A model generated the notes under the pieces. The model made no database searches. It saw nothing but the letters and a program-made list of their open reading frames with translations, and had not been told where the DNA came from. The position numbers and the translations under genes were made by a program. A stretch of DNA of 64,000 bases, from positions 46,832,863 through 46,896,862 of the forward strand of contig NW_019211455.1 of NCBI RefSeq assembly GCF_002443255.2. Reading direction: 5' to 3'. Shown here piece after piece: positions 37,681 through 50,400 of this stretch. The first letter of the stretch is position 1. Every line of letters starts with the position of its first letter. This stretch comes from Varroa destructor (lineage: Eukaryota; Arthropoda; Arachnida; Mesostigmata; Varroidae).

Positions 37681-40494
37681 GCCTTACTCCAATTGCTTAG
37701 CATAGATACACTGATAATAAATATTAGCTTTTCTTCACGTTTAATATGATGATTTTTCAAACTTTTTAAAAAAATGTATGTTTTTTTCTTTACCTTTTTT
37801 AATCTTTCAAATATTTAAAAAAAAAACTGTACAGTTTTTGGAAATGTGCGGGTTTTGCGATTACTGCTATAACCGTATGCAAAATCTTCCTTATAACAAA
37901 ATAATCCCCACCATTATTGATCAAATTGACCGTTTATTATTACACTGCCATCTAGATAGATACAGAAGAAGTGTGGAACTGACTAGTTTCACACAAGTAC
38001 GAAAAAGATAGGTAACTTCTTTACTATAAAACGTTTATTTAATGTTTATATAGTAAAAATTGATTTTTAGATTTATTAGGCCAGAGGATGTGGCTTAGAG
38101 ATTTGTCACACTCGAAAAAAATTTTTTAAAAGGAGGAGTAAATTTTTATTTCGGGTTTCTTTACGTTTGGCGCTATTGTTTTAATTGAGCACAGGTTCAC
38201 ACGGCTGGCCGTTTTCAGTGCGAAACGAATTATACTGTACAGCAGGCCCGGCGTTGAATCGAGGGTACCTTACGTGTCCTAAACTTACATATAGACGAAT
38301 GCGTTACTACTACCCTACCACGAAAACTTCTTGGAAAGTAACTAGACTATTGTAATGTCCACACGCAAGCCGACATCATAATATAACACTGAGCAAATTT
38401 TCGTGACTGTTTTTTGTCACCATTGAAATTTGTTCCATCCTCGCTGCCTTCTGACGAAACCCAGAAATAGTTATTACTCTACCAGCCATCACGTTTCAAC
38501 GAACGAAGATGCATGGAGCATTTTTCTAGCCAATGATAATTACCTATGGTCTACCTACCTAAGTAACCTATGGTCTAATCAGTGAAGCCTTATTCGTTTT
38601 TACTCCCTCCCTTTCTCAGCTGATCAGCTTCCGTAATCGTTCGCCGAGTTTCTTTATTGTCTTCAAAGGACCAGTTTCCTATCAGCTTTAGGTTTGCCCG
38701 TGGGCCACGCTGTGTCTCAATGAACCATTTGTATTTTATAAGTATCGAAATACTGCGGGACGCCGTGTTAGCGACGATATAGTCCGAGAAGCTTTCTGAG
38801 AGGTTCCGGAACTCACTTCTCTTATGCGCCTTCTCCTTGTTCCCTTAGCGGTATTCGTTGCTGCTGAAATTTAATTGCAAGTACGCCACCACATGCCGAC
38901 GATATCGCGGGTCGACCTGTCTCTCATCTTTGGTTTCATCCGCTAGGCGGGCGGCTGATGTCACTAATTAGATCATATTTCGTAATACATATAGCGCGTA
39001 CGTGCGCTGCTCCTTGCTCCGTATCAGTCATATAGCCGTAGATGGTGAAGCTCGGCATCAAGCCCGACTTTGGGTTCCGCGTTGCGTCGAGACTGCAAAG
39101 GCCTAGGGCCAGAAGCCACTAAGTGCAAGGGGACCGGCCGTCTTTCGCCCTGAAGACTATTTGAGAGCGGGGCTTCTGGGCTTTGGCGAGATAGGTCGCC
39201 GACCCAGAATACAGAGAGAGCACATTACAATGTCGTCGATGCAAAAAACTCTCGGAGTTTGCCGAACCCCAGTACTATCTGGTGAGAGATATGGGCAATT
39301 CGATTAGTGAAGAATGCGCCGCGTTCGCTGCTACGGTGGTAGTTTCTAACTAGAGACTCTAGCGAAGCTCTATGAAACAGCCGGGATTGTCTTGGTTCGT
39401 ATATCGCAGACACTACGAAACTCCCGCAGTATGCATATCGCTTGGAGCGGTTGTTGCACGGCTGTCAACTACGGCGTCGACTTGTCTCTTTGACAAGTTA
39501 AAAGCGCGACAAAGCTCGGTCGCTTTAGTGGAAGGAGCTGGTAGAGATTTGGGTACGACTCGAACATGCATAAAAGGGAATCTAATAAAGAGAAAGTGAA
39601 GGAAAGTTCACTGGTAAAGAAAGACTGGAGCAAGAGGTTATCAGTTCGGTATCATCTTTGCTAGCAGTTGTCCCGACAAGCAGAACTGAAACAGATCGAA
39701 CGTATAACAAAAAAACAGGGTAGGCAAGGAAATTACTGTCGCTTCGAAGAGGGCCTTGCTATGAAAGGCACATGGAAATTCTTTATCTGGTAAAGAGATC
39801 AGCGGCGAAACGATATAGGGCCAAGAGAATAAGAACCCCAAGCCTCTATGAACGTCTATAGTCTCCAATATAGACTCTACTACGCAAACGTGCTAGTTGA
39901 TTCGATGTCGTCAGCAGCACGTCAGTACCCCCCAGAGGTACATTGAAGAGCAATACCGCTGTTTTTCGTCAGCCCCTTACGAAAGCTAAGTTCAACATAT
40001 GCAGCAAGCAGGTTGTTAACCGCATGATACACGCGAAATCACTACTATATTAGTCCCATTAGTGTCACGGAGAAATGGATGTATGAGGCGCGTTCGGTTA
40101 TCGAAATGCAGAGATGCCCGAGTGCTTCTGTCCTTAGCCGCGGGCTGGGTTTGCACAAAGCTGAAATCTACGAAGGAAGGGACATAGGAACTTATATTCA
40201 GAACACAAAAGAGACTATAGTGAGCGAAACACCCTTTTATTTTTCTTTGTTCTAATTTACTTAAGCATAGATTGAAAATAATTTTTAAGATATCTCAGTA
40301 CAGCATAGATCTGACTAAGTAGAAAACTAGCCTTATGAACTCTGCTGTACAGTTCCGTTTACATATTCAGGGCGGGGTAAAAATCTCTTGACAGCTTTAA
40401 GTGTATTCATTTTATATCTCTCATATCAAGGTAGCAGAAGAGTAAAATTTAGTAAAAATAAAAGAGTAGTGTTAAATATTATATATAGATATAT

Positions 40495-40600
40495 ATGACG
40501 CTGCTCGACCCAAAGAAACTCGGTGCGCAATCTCAGTATATTGCATGCAAAATCGCGCGCCTTGTATCCATTGAGGGTTTGAGTTGGCAGCACTTTGCCG
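40495..40600 (+). CDS. Candidate first coding exon, product unknown
   Basis: An ATG at 40,495 follows an in-frame TAG at 40,486-40,488. It opens a frame of 35 codons that ends in phase 1 at a strong donor, GCCG|GTGAGT, at 40,600. The peptide begins MTLLDPKKLGAQ and is balanced in composition, but I recognise no domain. The best downstream acceptor, a long pyrimidine tract ending at 40,986, adds only nine residues before a stop. An opposing strong donor on the minus strand at 40,664 (GAGAG|GTAAGT) shows that splice-like motifs are frequent here. Confidence 0.2.
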
Positions 40601-40659
40601 GTGAGTACAGTAAATACAGTAAAGCGTTGTCGAAGAGGGTGTAACCCCATTACCGTAAC

Positions 40660-41700
40660 TTACCTCTCGCTTAGAACGGAGTCAGGCTACTCCTCGTTAC
40701 TGGCTGCTGAGGATCGCCTGGCCCGAATACGAAATGGCATCAAGCATCGGACACCGAGAATCGACAGCTACGCAGCTTTCAGTTTCTTCAATGCAGGCAA
40801 TGCGGCGCATCTCATCCGAGCTCTGCTGACCCCTAACATCCAGCGTGGCCCATCACTTTAGCGGTGCCTCGACCGCCTTGTACCCGTTTGACAATGCACC
40901 AGCACAAGCTGGTATCAGTTCGCGCAGCCGTGTGGTGCGTACCATTTGGAAGGTGGAACATCGTCTTCCTTTTTTCTTCCTCTTAGGCCTATTGCCCGCC
41001 CCTACCCTCAGCTGACTTATGACGATTCCACTTCAGTGCGCAGCGACGACTTTCGGCTCGGCTTCTTGCGTTCCTCGAGCACCTCCTTTCCCCACTAGTG
41101 GCTATCGACTGCTGACTGTTCCTTCTTAGTTGAATGTTCTGTCTAACTTACGAAGAGTAGACACCGTCACTACACAAGATGCGACGCACTGGCGCGATGC
41201 AGAGCAATACGGCCACTCGACATCGGAACGGACTCGTCCTAAAGGACCCTTCGTTTGCTGCGTATCCCGCTCTTCTGATGAGCACGCGACTGCACCTTCC
41301 CCAAATGCGGATGAGGTACAGCATAAATGCTACTGGGGATGCGGCAAAACACTATCGAAGCAAAGACTGCGAGTGAAATATGTGTAGAGACAGGAAACGA
41401 CAAGACAGAACACGGAGAACCAATGCTTGCTATTTATGTAATGACATCGGCATCTAGCCAGGCAGCAGGCGAGCGGATAAAAGGTATAGCGATTGCTATG
41501 GCTCGCAATAGCACACTCGCGCTGCTCTTGGGTTAGGTAAAGCTGGCGTTGTTGATGATGTTGGTGAAAGTATGCAGCTACAGCTGATCCTGTGGGAGGA
41601 CTCGAGGCGGCTCGATAGCCACGAACCGCGAGGAAGTTAAGAAGCATCTTTGAAGGCCCACGGGTGTGAGACTACGCAGTATAGCATAATATATTGTAGG
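40660..41700. other. GC-richer, stop-poor stretch
   Basis: Overlapping frames on both strands (40595-40861, 41130-41387 and 41179-41376 plus; 41330-41647 minus) reflect low stop density. A pyrimidine-rich part near 40,960-41,100 gives way to a purine-rich part near 41,370-41,430, repeating the switch seen in the other islands. No domain is recognised. Confidence 0.4.
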
Positions 41701-44136
41701 AGCATATCCTTTCTCATTGCGTAGGGAAGAATCCAAGGAGGAAAGTCGAAGCTGGCAAGAACAAAAGACCCTACGTTCAGCCTATTAGATAAGAATCTAG
41801 GTTTTCCCTAAAGGAAAATACACGTATATATGAATGTTATAGCCATTGCTATCGTTACTGTAGTAGTTGTTCTCTCTCATAGATGCCTCGATGCCTATTG
41901 TAGCCACAATATATCATTGCCTATGTATGCCAAGTCTACCGGTATCCCAGTGCGAGAAGCAGCCATTGCGGAAGTACCTAGCTACGTTCAACTTGTTAAC
42001 TCTCAAATATTATAAAATATTATAGAGACAACCAAATCAATTGCCACATCTATGTGGAGCTCACTTTCAGTTGTGCATATACTGCCCGTAAACTTCTATC
42101 AGCGAAGCAGGGATTGCCGCTTCAAGGCTGGTAGCTTTCTTATTTCAGCATTCGTATTTATCCATCTGCCTGTCGACTTCTCTTTTTTTTTCCTTTTAAA
42201 AAAAGCAATCCATTATATCAATAGCAAAGTCCAGTGTACTCAGAACGCACCATTCGTGCGACACTAGAGGCCTTTCATTCCATGAAACGTTTCACCCTCC
42301 GGGTTCCTTTTGAAATGCATTCGCACTTAACGATGCTTTTAGCAAAGCGTAGCCCGCGTGTCCATTTATTTGGCGTTGTCGTTTACGTCGGCCACTCTAG
42401 GGCTTCATTAATTTCTATTCCACAATAAAATGAGGCCAAGAGGAGCATTGAAGAAATGGGGGCCTTTGTTTCTTGCCCCTACCCCTTTCACCAGTTTCAA
42501 CCCTTGCATCGCTCGCTTGTTCTGCGCAGCTGCTCTAGGTCAAGGGAAAAGGATGAGGAGGACTGACAGTAATTCTATGCATTGCTGGGCGCCCAGCGAA
42601 TGCGCAGGGTCGTGTCCACAAGTGAACGAACTTCCCTTTGCAAGCAAAGCTGAACACATCCAGAGAAGTGGCGAGTCTCAGGGCATTGACAAGTTGTGAG
42701 AAACAGAAGAGCTGCTTCCTTTTTCACGATGAGGTATGAAAGGACACGGACTCTGCCGGCCGCCTAAATAGACAGCCTGTTCTTAAACGTCACTCTCCCA
42801 CAATAGTCGTCAGGCATGTCTCGCTCTCGGCTTTTTTTCTAAGAGCTATCTAGGATGTTGCTGTTTATTGGTCGAGAGCATAGTGAGTGATTTTGAGTGT
42901 TTGTCCGCTGAAACAAAGGTTACCTTCGTACTTCTTCAGCAGTTCTGCTACTCTGCTCTCGCCCCCTATATGAAACAAGTGTTGCTTTCGTATTTGCGAC
43001 TTGAAGGGAATGCAGGCGTTTGTGACAGGTCTCCCTCGTTACGAAGCTGGAGAATGGACCGCGTGGAAAGAAGGCAGCCGTGGGCGACCCGTTCGGGCCA
43101 ATCGCGAAAAGATATAACAAACGGGATGATAGGAAATAAGACAAAAAATTGGAGCAGACTGGCCAGATGAACTAATCACTGGCCGGAAATAATTGCGATG
43201 ACACAATTAAGGTAGTCATAGTTCGCTTCGTCAGTCGTTCGACGCTTTCGGTAGTTTTCGTTCTTTATTTCTGTGAGGGTAGTTATAATCAAACAAAGGA
43301 AGTGAAGAGGTAGGTCGCGCATCTTGGATGTGACAGCAACTTGCTTTGAATGATAGTTCACTTGGTAATCCTCTCAAAGAATCGAAGGAATTGACAATTT
43401 CTCGTTCGAAGATGAAACCCGGTAACTTGTTTGCAAACTTATTTTTTTAGCACCAACAATGGATACAGACAGCGATTTGGCCGGCCAGCAAACAAAGATG
43501 GGGTGAGTTTTTTTTCGCTTCTTTGCACAAAGCTATTCAAGCAGTCATTGAATGAGTACATGACATTTCGCAGAATGAAGAAGTCTATATAGTGGAGCTT
43601 CTTGAGTGTCAACAATAAGCAATTCTGGTTATAAGTGGCGACTACCGGGGTACCGCTGAAGTAACATCGGAGACCCGGTCCTCAGTTCGAAACTCATAAG
43701 ACACATAATTACCTCTGCAATCTTGCGCATTCATTTATAAAATTACCCATCGACGATTTCGGTGACGCTTATTATTATGGCAATATATGCAAATCGTGTT
43801 ATCTGCCACAAGAAACAGTATTCGGATTATAGTAGTTTAATTTTATATCGAGCTGCGTTATAGACAGCAGAATTTTATATGCAGTTCCATACATCAAAGT
43901 AAGATCTAGAGAAGTCAAAAATTCTGTTATCGCAGAATACATGACAAATTGAACTTCTAAAAAACAAACATTTGAAGACCGCTTCCGGAAACCAAATTGA
44001 GCTACTTTACCGGCTGGTTGCAGCGAGAAATTCGTTTTCTTACGCACGATCCCGTATTATGCTTCAATTTCGTTACTTCTATCATTGTCTAGGACTGAAA
44101 ACACATTATCAAATCAATAGTGTACATAATAGTGAA
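41701..44136. other. Convergent intergenic region upstream of the sphingomyelinase 3' end
   Basis: Short unrecognised frames (42430-42699 and 42868-43170 plus) and A+T-rich tracts. I see no supportable gene. Confidence 0.5.
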
Positions 44137-44142
44137 TTTATT
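44137..44142 (-). terminator. Distal polyadenylation signal of the sphingomyelinase gene
   Basis: TTTATT on the plus strand reads AATAAA on the minus strand, 126 bases beyond the stop codon at 44,268. It is well placed for the full-length transcript that includes exon 9. Confidence 0.6.
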
Positions 44143-44267
44143 TATAATAATTAGCACGAGGCTGGTTAATCGCTTTACTCTGATGTTTAGGCCATGAGCT
44201 TTAGTAATAGTCATTCATGGGTGGTATTTTACGCTAATATATTCCTGGCGTCCGTTCGGACGGAGAG

Positions 44268-44430
44268 TTACCGTTCCTCTGAGTCGAGGCTCAAATCCCC
44301 CTCCTTCGCTTCAGGATTCTCCTGTGCCGCTTTGAGCCTCTGCCGCAGTGTCCTCTGAGAGGTCATGTACCTAACGAGTTTATTTTTGCAAGCAGCGTCA
44401 CAGGGTCGTTCCTGTCGGACAACGCTTTCC
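44268..44430 (-). CDS. Sphingomyelinase exon 9: C-terminal cysteine pair
   Basis: This exon encodes residues 561-614 after a pyrimidine-rich acceptor ending in TTACAG. ERPCDAACKNKL aligns with the PCGTPC region at the end of vertebrate acid sphingomyelinase. The tail after it is charged and acidic. The frame and phase match exon 8 exactly. The stop TAA is at 44,268-44,270. Confidence 0.88.
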
Positions 44431-47400
44431 CTGTAATTGAGAAAAGGTAGAAACAATCATATTTTTGTAGGTTCAATGGGCAAATACAGTTAGGACTACA
44501 GGCAAAGCTCACCGATACTTCAGTGGAAAAATGTACACGGATGGCTTTGAGGGCTGATATGAAATGGATAGCCACTGAGGGAAGAGATGAAAGAGGCACG
44601 AGGGCGAAAAGTTTAATATTATTAGGAGTTAAAACTCGAGGTCAACTGAACTGGACAGCTGCTAAGAAATAAGAAAATAAGCTTTATTCAAAAAAAAAAC
44701 GTTGCTAACTTGGTACGTTTTTCCGTGTCTGTATTTTAACTTGAAACGTCTAGTCTCTTTTTGAGAAAATTCTATTCTATATTGGATTCACAAAAACGCA
44801 AATTGCTATAATCAATTGAGGTTTTTGTAGCATATTCAGCCTTTAGGGGTCCATACCTAAATTGCAAATGATGTTTGTAGAATGCCTGCAAGAGGTTATC
44901 GTCTTTATCGAACTGTTGTATGAGTTTGGCCCAGCTTTCAGCATCGAATTTCCTCAGGCCATACGACTTACGAGCGGAATAGCCCAATTCCCAATGGGGA
45001 TCCCCGTAAAGAACCTTCTCCATGGCGCGTCGCCTGAAGGGGCTCATGCTGGCAAAATCATTGCGTACTTTGTCATGAACCGATTCACGAATCTTGAAGT
45101 AACCGGCATTGGCCGTTGTTAGGTTGAGAAAATAAGTTTCGACATCAACGACTTCACCCATCTCCGTTTGGAAAATACGGTACTCAGGCATACCGCTCCA
45201 CGACGTTGTAACAGCCGGCGTTACATAGAGGACCTAAAAATCACGTGAAAAATAGCATAAAGATGGGGAGGATGCCAAACGTCCCTTATAAAGCACGCAG
45301 ATGAACCATTAAACAATAAGAATGAAAGTTTCGCGTACGATAGTTTTTATGGATTAATTTCAGTCGAACTCAATTCTAAACCTAACCTATTAAACACTTC
45401 GAAGTTTAGTGACTCGAAAATTTCATATCTCTGAAGACACGCTCAGCTGGTTGATCACATTTGTAAGCAAGGTGCCGTGAATGCTCTGCTTTCAGCTTGA
45501 TTGAATCGGATATACGAACTTCACAGTATTAAACTCATGTGGTGTCCGAAGTCAACAAATAACGATTAAGCTTAACAAAGTCAGCTTGTTGTTGCCATTC
45601 ACTGAAAATCGACGAAACGCTTATTTGCCCTAAATAAATACACAGAACACTGTGATTCAAGGAACTTAAGTAAAGAAATATTAATAATAAATAAATAAGA
45701 AAAAGTTCTACATCAAATTTTACAATCGAAACACCGATCTCTGAAAGTTTGAAAAAGTTCTCGACGAAAAAAAGTTTGGGCTCTGGGACATCTATTAGAA
45801 TCTGGCTATATACTATATATTTGCTTATTACATAACTCGAAGTTGTAAAGAAAATTTGTTATTTATGGTAATAACTTTACTTGTTTAAAGTATATTATTC
45901 TATATTCAACTTGTATATATACCTGGCAAAAATATAATTGAATGATGATAAGATAATAATAATAATTGTAAACAAATTACAGGTGAAGAACCCTTGGTTA
46001 GAATCCTATTTTGATAATTTCAGTTTAGTCAGATGGAAGCATGCGTGATTAAACTTATATCCGAGTAGTTAAATTATAGTCTACTTGAACTTCATTAAAC
46101 GATGTCGGAACTACTCCATGTAAGCTCGTCAATACAATGCAACCCATCAAAGGCTTCCAGAAACTAAAAGCTCTAATTCAATACGATTATCAGATAAGTT
46201 CACGGAGTAGTGCAACCATAGTTCCTACACATGCTGAAGTAAACGGTAGTTGGTAACAGACATCGATTTCCCCTCATATTTAAAACCGAACAAGTAGCAC
46301 AATGGCCTGATAGTAGACTATCTGACCAACTACTGACAGTGCAAGACCGTATCGAAATTCTACAGTTATGGTCAAGAGCAAAAGTTTCAATACTGTGTTG
46401 TAGTTTCAATTTTCGTATCCCGTGGGAATAAACTCCATATAATTTTAATGGCTTCCACGTGTTAGCGAGGCCGATCAGTGGCCTACGTTTTACGAACACC
46501 GACTTTCTCAAAGGGACAATACATAGCATAAAAATTAAATATGAGTGGCAAGCATACGGCTCCTATAAAGAAAGATTATAGGATATGGGCCTTGACATGT
46601 AAGCTTATTATTAGGCTTACTAAAGACAAATATTTTTTAGTTATATTTACATTTTTTTCACGCGCTTAGTTGAAACATTATTTTTTACAGTCGCGCAACT
46701 GTCTAACCGCACAAGCTAATGCTTTATTTAAGTAGCGTGTACAGCGCGGCAGCAGTTGAAACTATCGCATTTATACATACCATAACATTATAAAAATCAA
46801 AGATCGTCCGGACCGATCGGACTCCTGGCATACACAGTCTGCCAAACTGTCAATGTGCTTAATTCTATTTAACAATGGTAAGGTGTGACGTGAGTACAGA
46901 CCGAGGTAGCTTTTGTAGAGTCCTGAGCATCATGGTAGTCGAGAATGACCTCGTCCGTATGCATATGTGCAAAGAACTGGCCGGTGATCGTCCTTCGGAA
47001 TTTTGTAACGATGTCAAAATATGCGTCTTCCCAGTATTGGTTACATGTGCTTGAGCCAGGGGGGATATGACCGATAATGAAGACGCGTTCGCGGTTGTAT
47101 CTGGCCTCGTCCAGGGTAGCTATTAGCCATTGAAGTTGACGCGCGGGATCGTTGGCACCAAGAACCAGCCACCAATTACCTGCCACGTAAATGGATGACA
47201 TGCGGCAAAAAGTTGGACACGAGGAGCCACTTCTAGATTGTAATTAAACCTATACTAGGCCGCTTACTTATGTTTATGTTTTGTTAGGCACTTAACAAAG
47301 CATAAACGTAACGCTCCTGAAGCTCATATTAGCTCAGAAGTTGGCGTCGATGAGTAGTTTTTGCTTTCTTTGAAAAAAGGAGCATTTCAAGCGATGCCAA

Positions 47401-50400
47401 GTGTTTAAAAGCTTGTTACGAAAAAGGCAGATGCTAGGCTGATATGAACGAATTGAAGGACGAGTCTGTTACTTACTCGTGTAACAAAAGTTAGTGTTGA
47501 GCGAAATGATGCGCAGCTGGGGACGGACTTTGGCTGTATAGTAACCGCCGTATTTAAACACATTCTCCTGATCAGCGGGCAGCCAATCGTACCAGAGATT
47601 CCACATTTCTTCGTAGACAGGCTTCACTGAAAACTCGCCAGCGTCGACGCCGGGCTGCGGAAACAACCTAAATCGACACGTACAGTATATACAGTTAATA
47701 AATGTATAGCGATGTGATATCAGTATGATATGCTACTGCGGTCTTTGACTACTAAACATTAGATCCTATAAATGCAATGTTTACATTTGTCCTTCTGCAC
47801 TTTGCCGAAAGCTTGCTTGCTTGCAGCAAGTACATAGAAGTCAAATTTAAACAACCTTTTTTTGCTGTTTGCCTACGTAAATTTGTACTGGCTTAGGTCG
47901 TACAGATATTCGGTACCGACCTATCAGGGAAAGCGTCATGATTTCCGATGGCAGGAAAAACCCTGACTTTACGCAGGTATCGCTTGATAATGGCTGTCGT
48001 TTCCTGAATGTTTTTCACGGCGCGCTCTTTCGTCATGCCTAGGTAGACGTGGGCACTGATATCACCGGTCCAAATAGCAAAGGTTACATGGCGGCTTCGG
48101 TCGATATCTTGGAACATGTTTTCAACGGTACGAATCGGAATATCACACGTCCCACCTAATTTGTCATCAATTAACAATAATATGTCATTGAATCCAGTGG
48201 AATTTTGAAGAATGGCGCAGCAGCAGCAGCAGCCTATTTATAATAACAATAATGTTAATAGACACGCCTAAAAACTGTATGGCAATAAGGGGTTCATAGT
48301 CGGTTGCACTTCGTCATCCTTTTTCAGGGTTTTCTATAGATACTAACCTCCAGGATGTCCCCAAGGCGGAGCAAATCTGTTTATATCAGTGGTTTGGTTC
48401 TGGTACTTCGTACAGCAGATGGGCTCGTTGCATAGTGCATCTGCGCCAACGTCGTAGTCCTCATCGAAGTGTGTATCGGTCACGTGGAGCATCGAGAGAT
48501 GAGTTTGCTGCAGAAAGTTGAAGTCACAACAAATGTGTTTATTTTTCGAGCTTAATAATCCACTTTTCCCATACTTTTATATGAGCGCAATTATGCTATA
48601 GATATAGAACTGGCTGGTTGTGCTTTAAGCAGAAATTTCTTTCTGATAATGTTTATTCAATCTGGAAAAGTCATGACGCCCGATGAATTCGAGTTCGGTC
48701 CAGTGCGTCGTTACAGGTAGCCCAGAATGCCGATTGACCACAGAGCGAGCATGTTTAGTTAATGGTTATTCAATTATACGAAAGAAAAATTAGACGAGGC
48801 CGAGAATTAACTCTGTAACGTAAGACGCTTTTTCTCGTGATCTGCACTATTCTTCAAAGTTACTCACACCCCACTCGGATTCGTGGTGATGGAAGTGTTT
48901 ATCAGATAACTGGGCGTCGTCCTCAACTGCCTGCAGCGATATTCTCCAGTTGAAGCGCTCGCTCTCCGGGGTACCACACGCACCGCCTGACAGGAACTTA
49001 CATACGTCCTTCAGAGGTGGCTCCAACTGTTGCGCAATTTTGATTATCACACCTGCAAGTGATTGGCGGTAAAAATGATCATTTTTAAATGGAAAAAATT
49101 ATGTAGCAGACTGAAATTTCTCCAACCGAATAACTACGGGACTCGAAGATAACGGGCGCGTGTCGAGTATCTATGGCTATGAGCGCCTATTTCTATCCTC
49201 AACTCAAATAAACATAAAAATAATGAAATCTAGTTCTCGACAGGACTAATAGCGACCATAATAACAATCATTCGGCGTAAGTAACGGCGTTTAAATTGAT
49301 ATTTATTTACCGCTATACATTCTGTATTCCTCGTCACATATCCGAGGTGTGTAATAACGCGTCTCTTTACAAGCATCAACTGCACTCTCGAGCGTGCCTT
49401 TCGGATCATTTTTTAACATTTCTAAGACCGGTTCACACTGCTCACAGAAACCTTCCGTGTCGTTGCCATGGATCATGTAGTCTACAAAACGCCTGCGTAA
49501 AAAAAGAATATCAATACCGAAAAGAACTTCACATACCTGTAAGTTAATGAATATTTAGTAATAATAATAAAATGTTTGATCCCACCGACCAAACAACCGA
49601 CGTTTTTGTTTTCGGGCGGCCGTTATATCCGTAATGCGATAAAGGTGACGGTACAACATTTCAATATCCATTCGAAATGTTGGTGGCCTACTTAGAATAT
49701 ATATAAATCGAAGAACTATAAAAATAACTAAGCTACTAATATGGAATATCTATCGTCCAAATACAATGAGCATATTTGTTCTATGAATTAGTACACTGAA
49801 GAAGCCTTCCTACGGCACGAACTTCACAGGCACATGAAGGAAGAAAATTTGTTCGGGCCTTCTTTCCGTTTTCTATTAAGTACTTTTCCCTATTTTTCGT
49901 ATTCGCTTACGTACTTTTGTTCTATCATGGGTTACGATGTTATGCAAAGTGTACCACCCCTTGAGCCTGAATATCTATTTTGTAAAATGCGTTCTAAACG
50001 GCACTACCTTTCACGCTCTAAGCGTATCGAGCTATTGTTTCAGCTGTTAGCTTAACGCACATTTACTTCCCATTACAGGACAGCCAAACGGAATGATGGC
50101 TTTCATGTTACTCGTATTAAGTAGGAATCTAACAAACATTTAACACTCATAGCCTCTGTTCATTTGAAAAACTAAGATAGCTGCTTCCTTTGACCATTCC
50201 TCCCCGTTAAATGTACGTATAATACTAACAGCCTTAATACTTGTCTATCATTGTTCGATTGAATCATTTCTAAGCACTAGTCATCTTAATACTTCCCCCA
50301 ACAATCAGGCAATCTGTTACACAATAAAAAACAATATTGTATCTGCATAAAAATGTTCCGTTATTAGGGTTTGTCTTGATAGGAATGTCTTTTGCATTTG

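Larger units (their letters stand above)
35523..40480. other. 3' flank of the BH3-like gene and A+T-rich DNA
   Basis: A candidate polyadenylation signal AATAAA at 36,914 would give a 3' UTR of about 1.4 kb. Two overlapping plus-strand frames, 35848-36129 and 36113-36295, are lysine- and arginine-rich and unrecognised. A hairpin lies at 37,635-37,680. Otherwise the stretch is A+T-rich with no supported gene. Confidence 0.45.

Noticed and set aside
44772..44856. Reading through exon 8 to the TAG at 44,772 as the main end of the sphingomyelinase
   Set aside because: The in-phase GT-AG intron from 44,856 to 44,431 restores the family's C-terminal cysteine pair, so exon 9 is preferred. The read-through is kept only as a possible alternative isoform.
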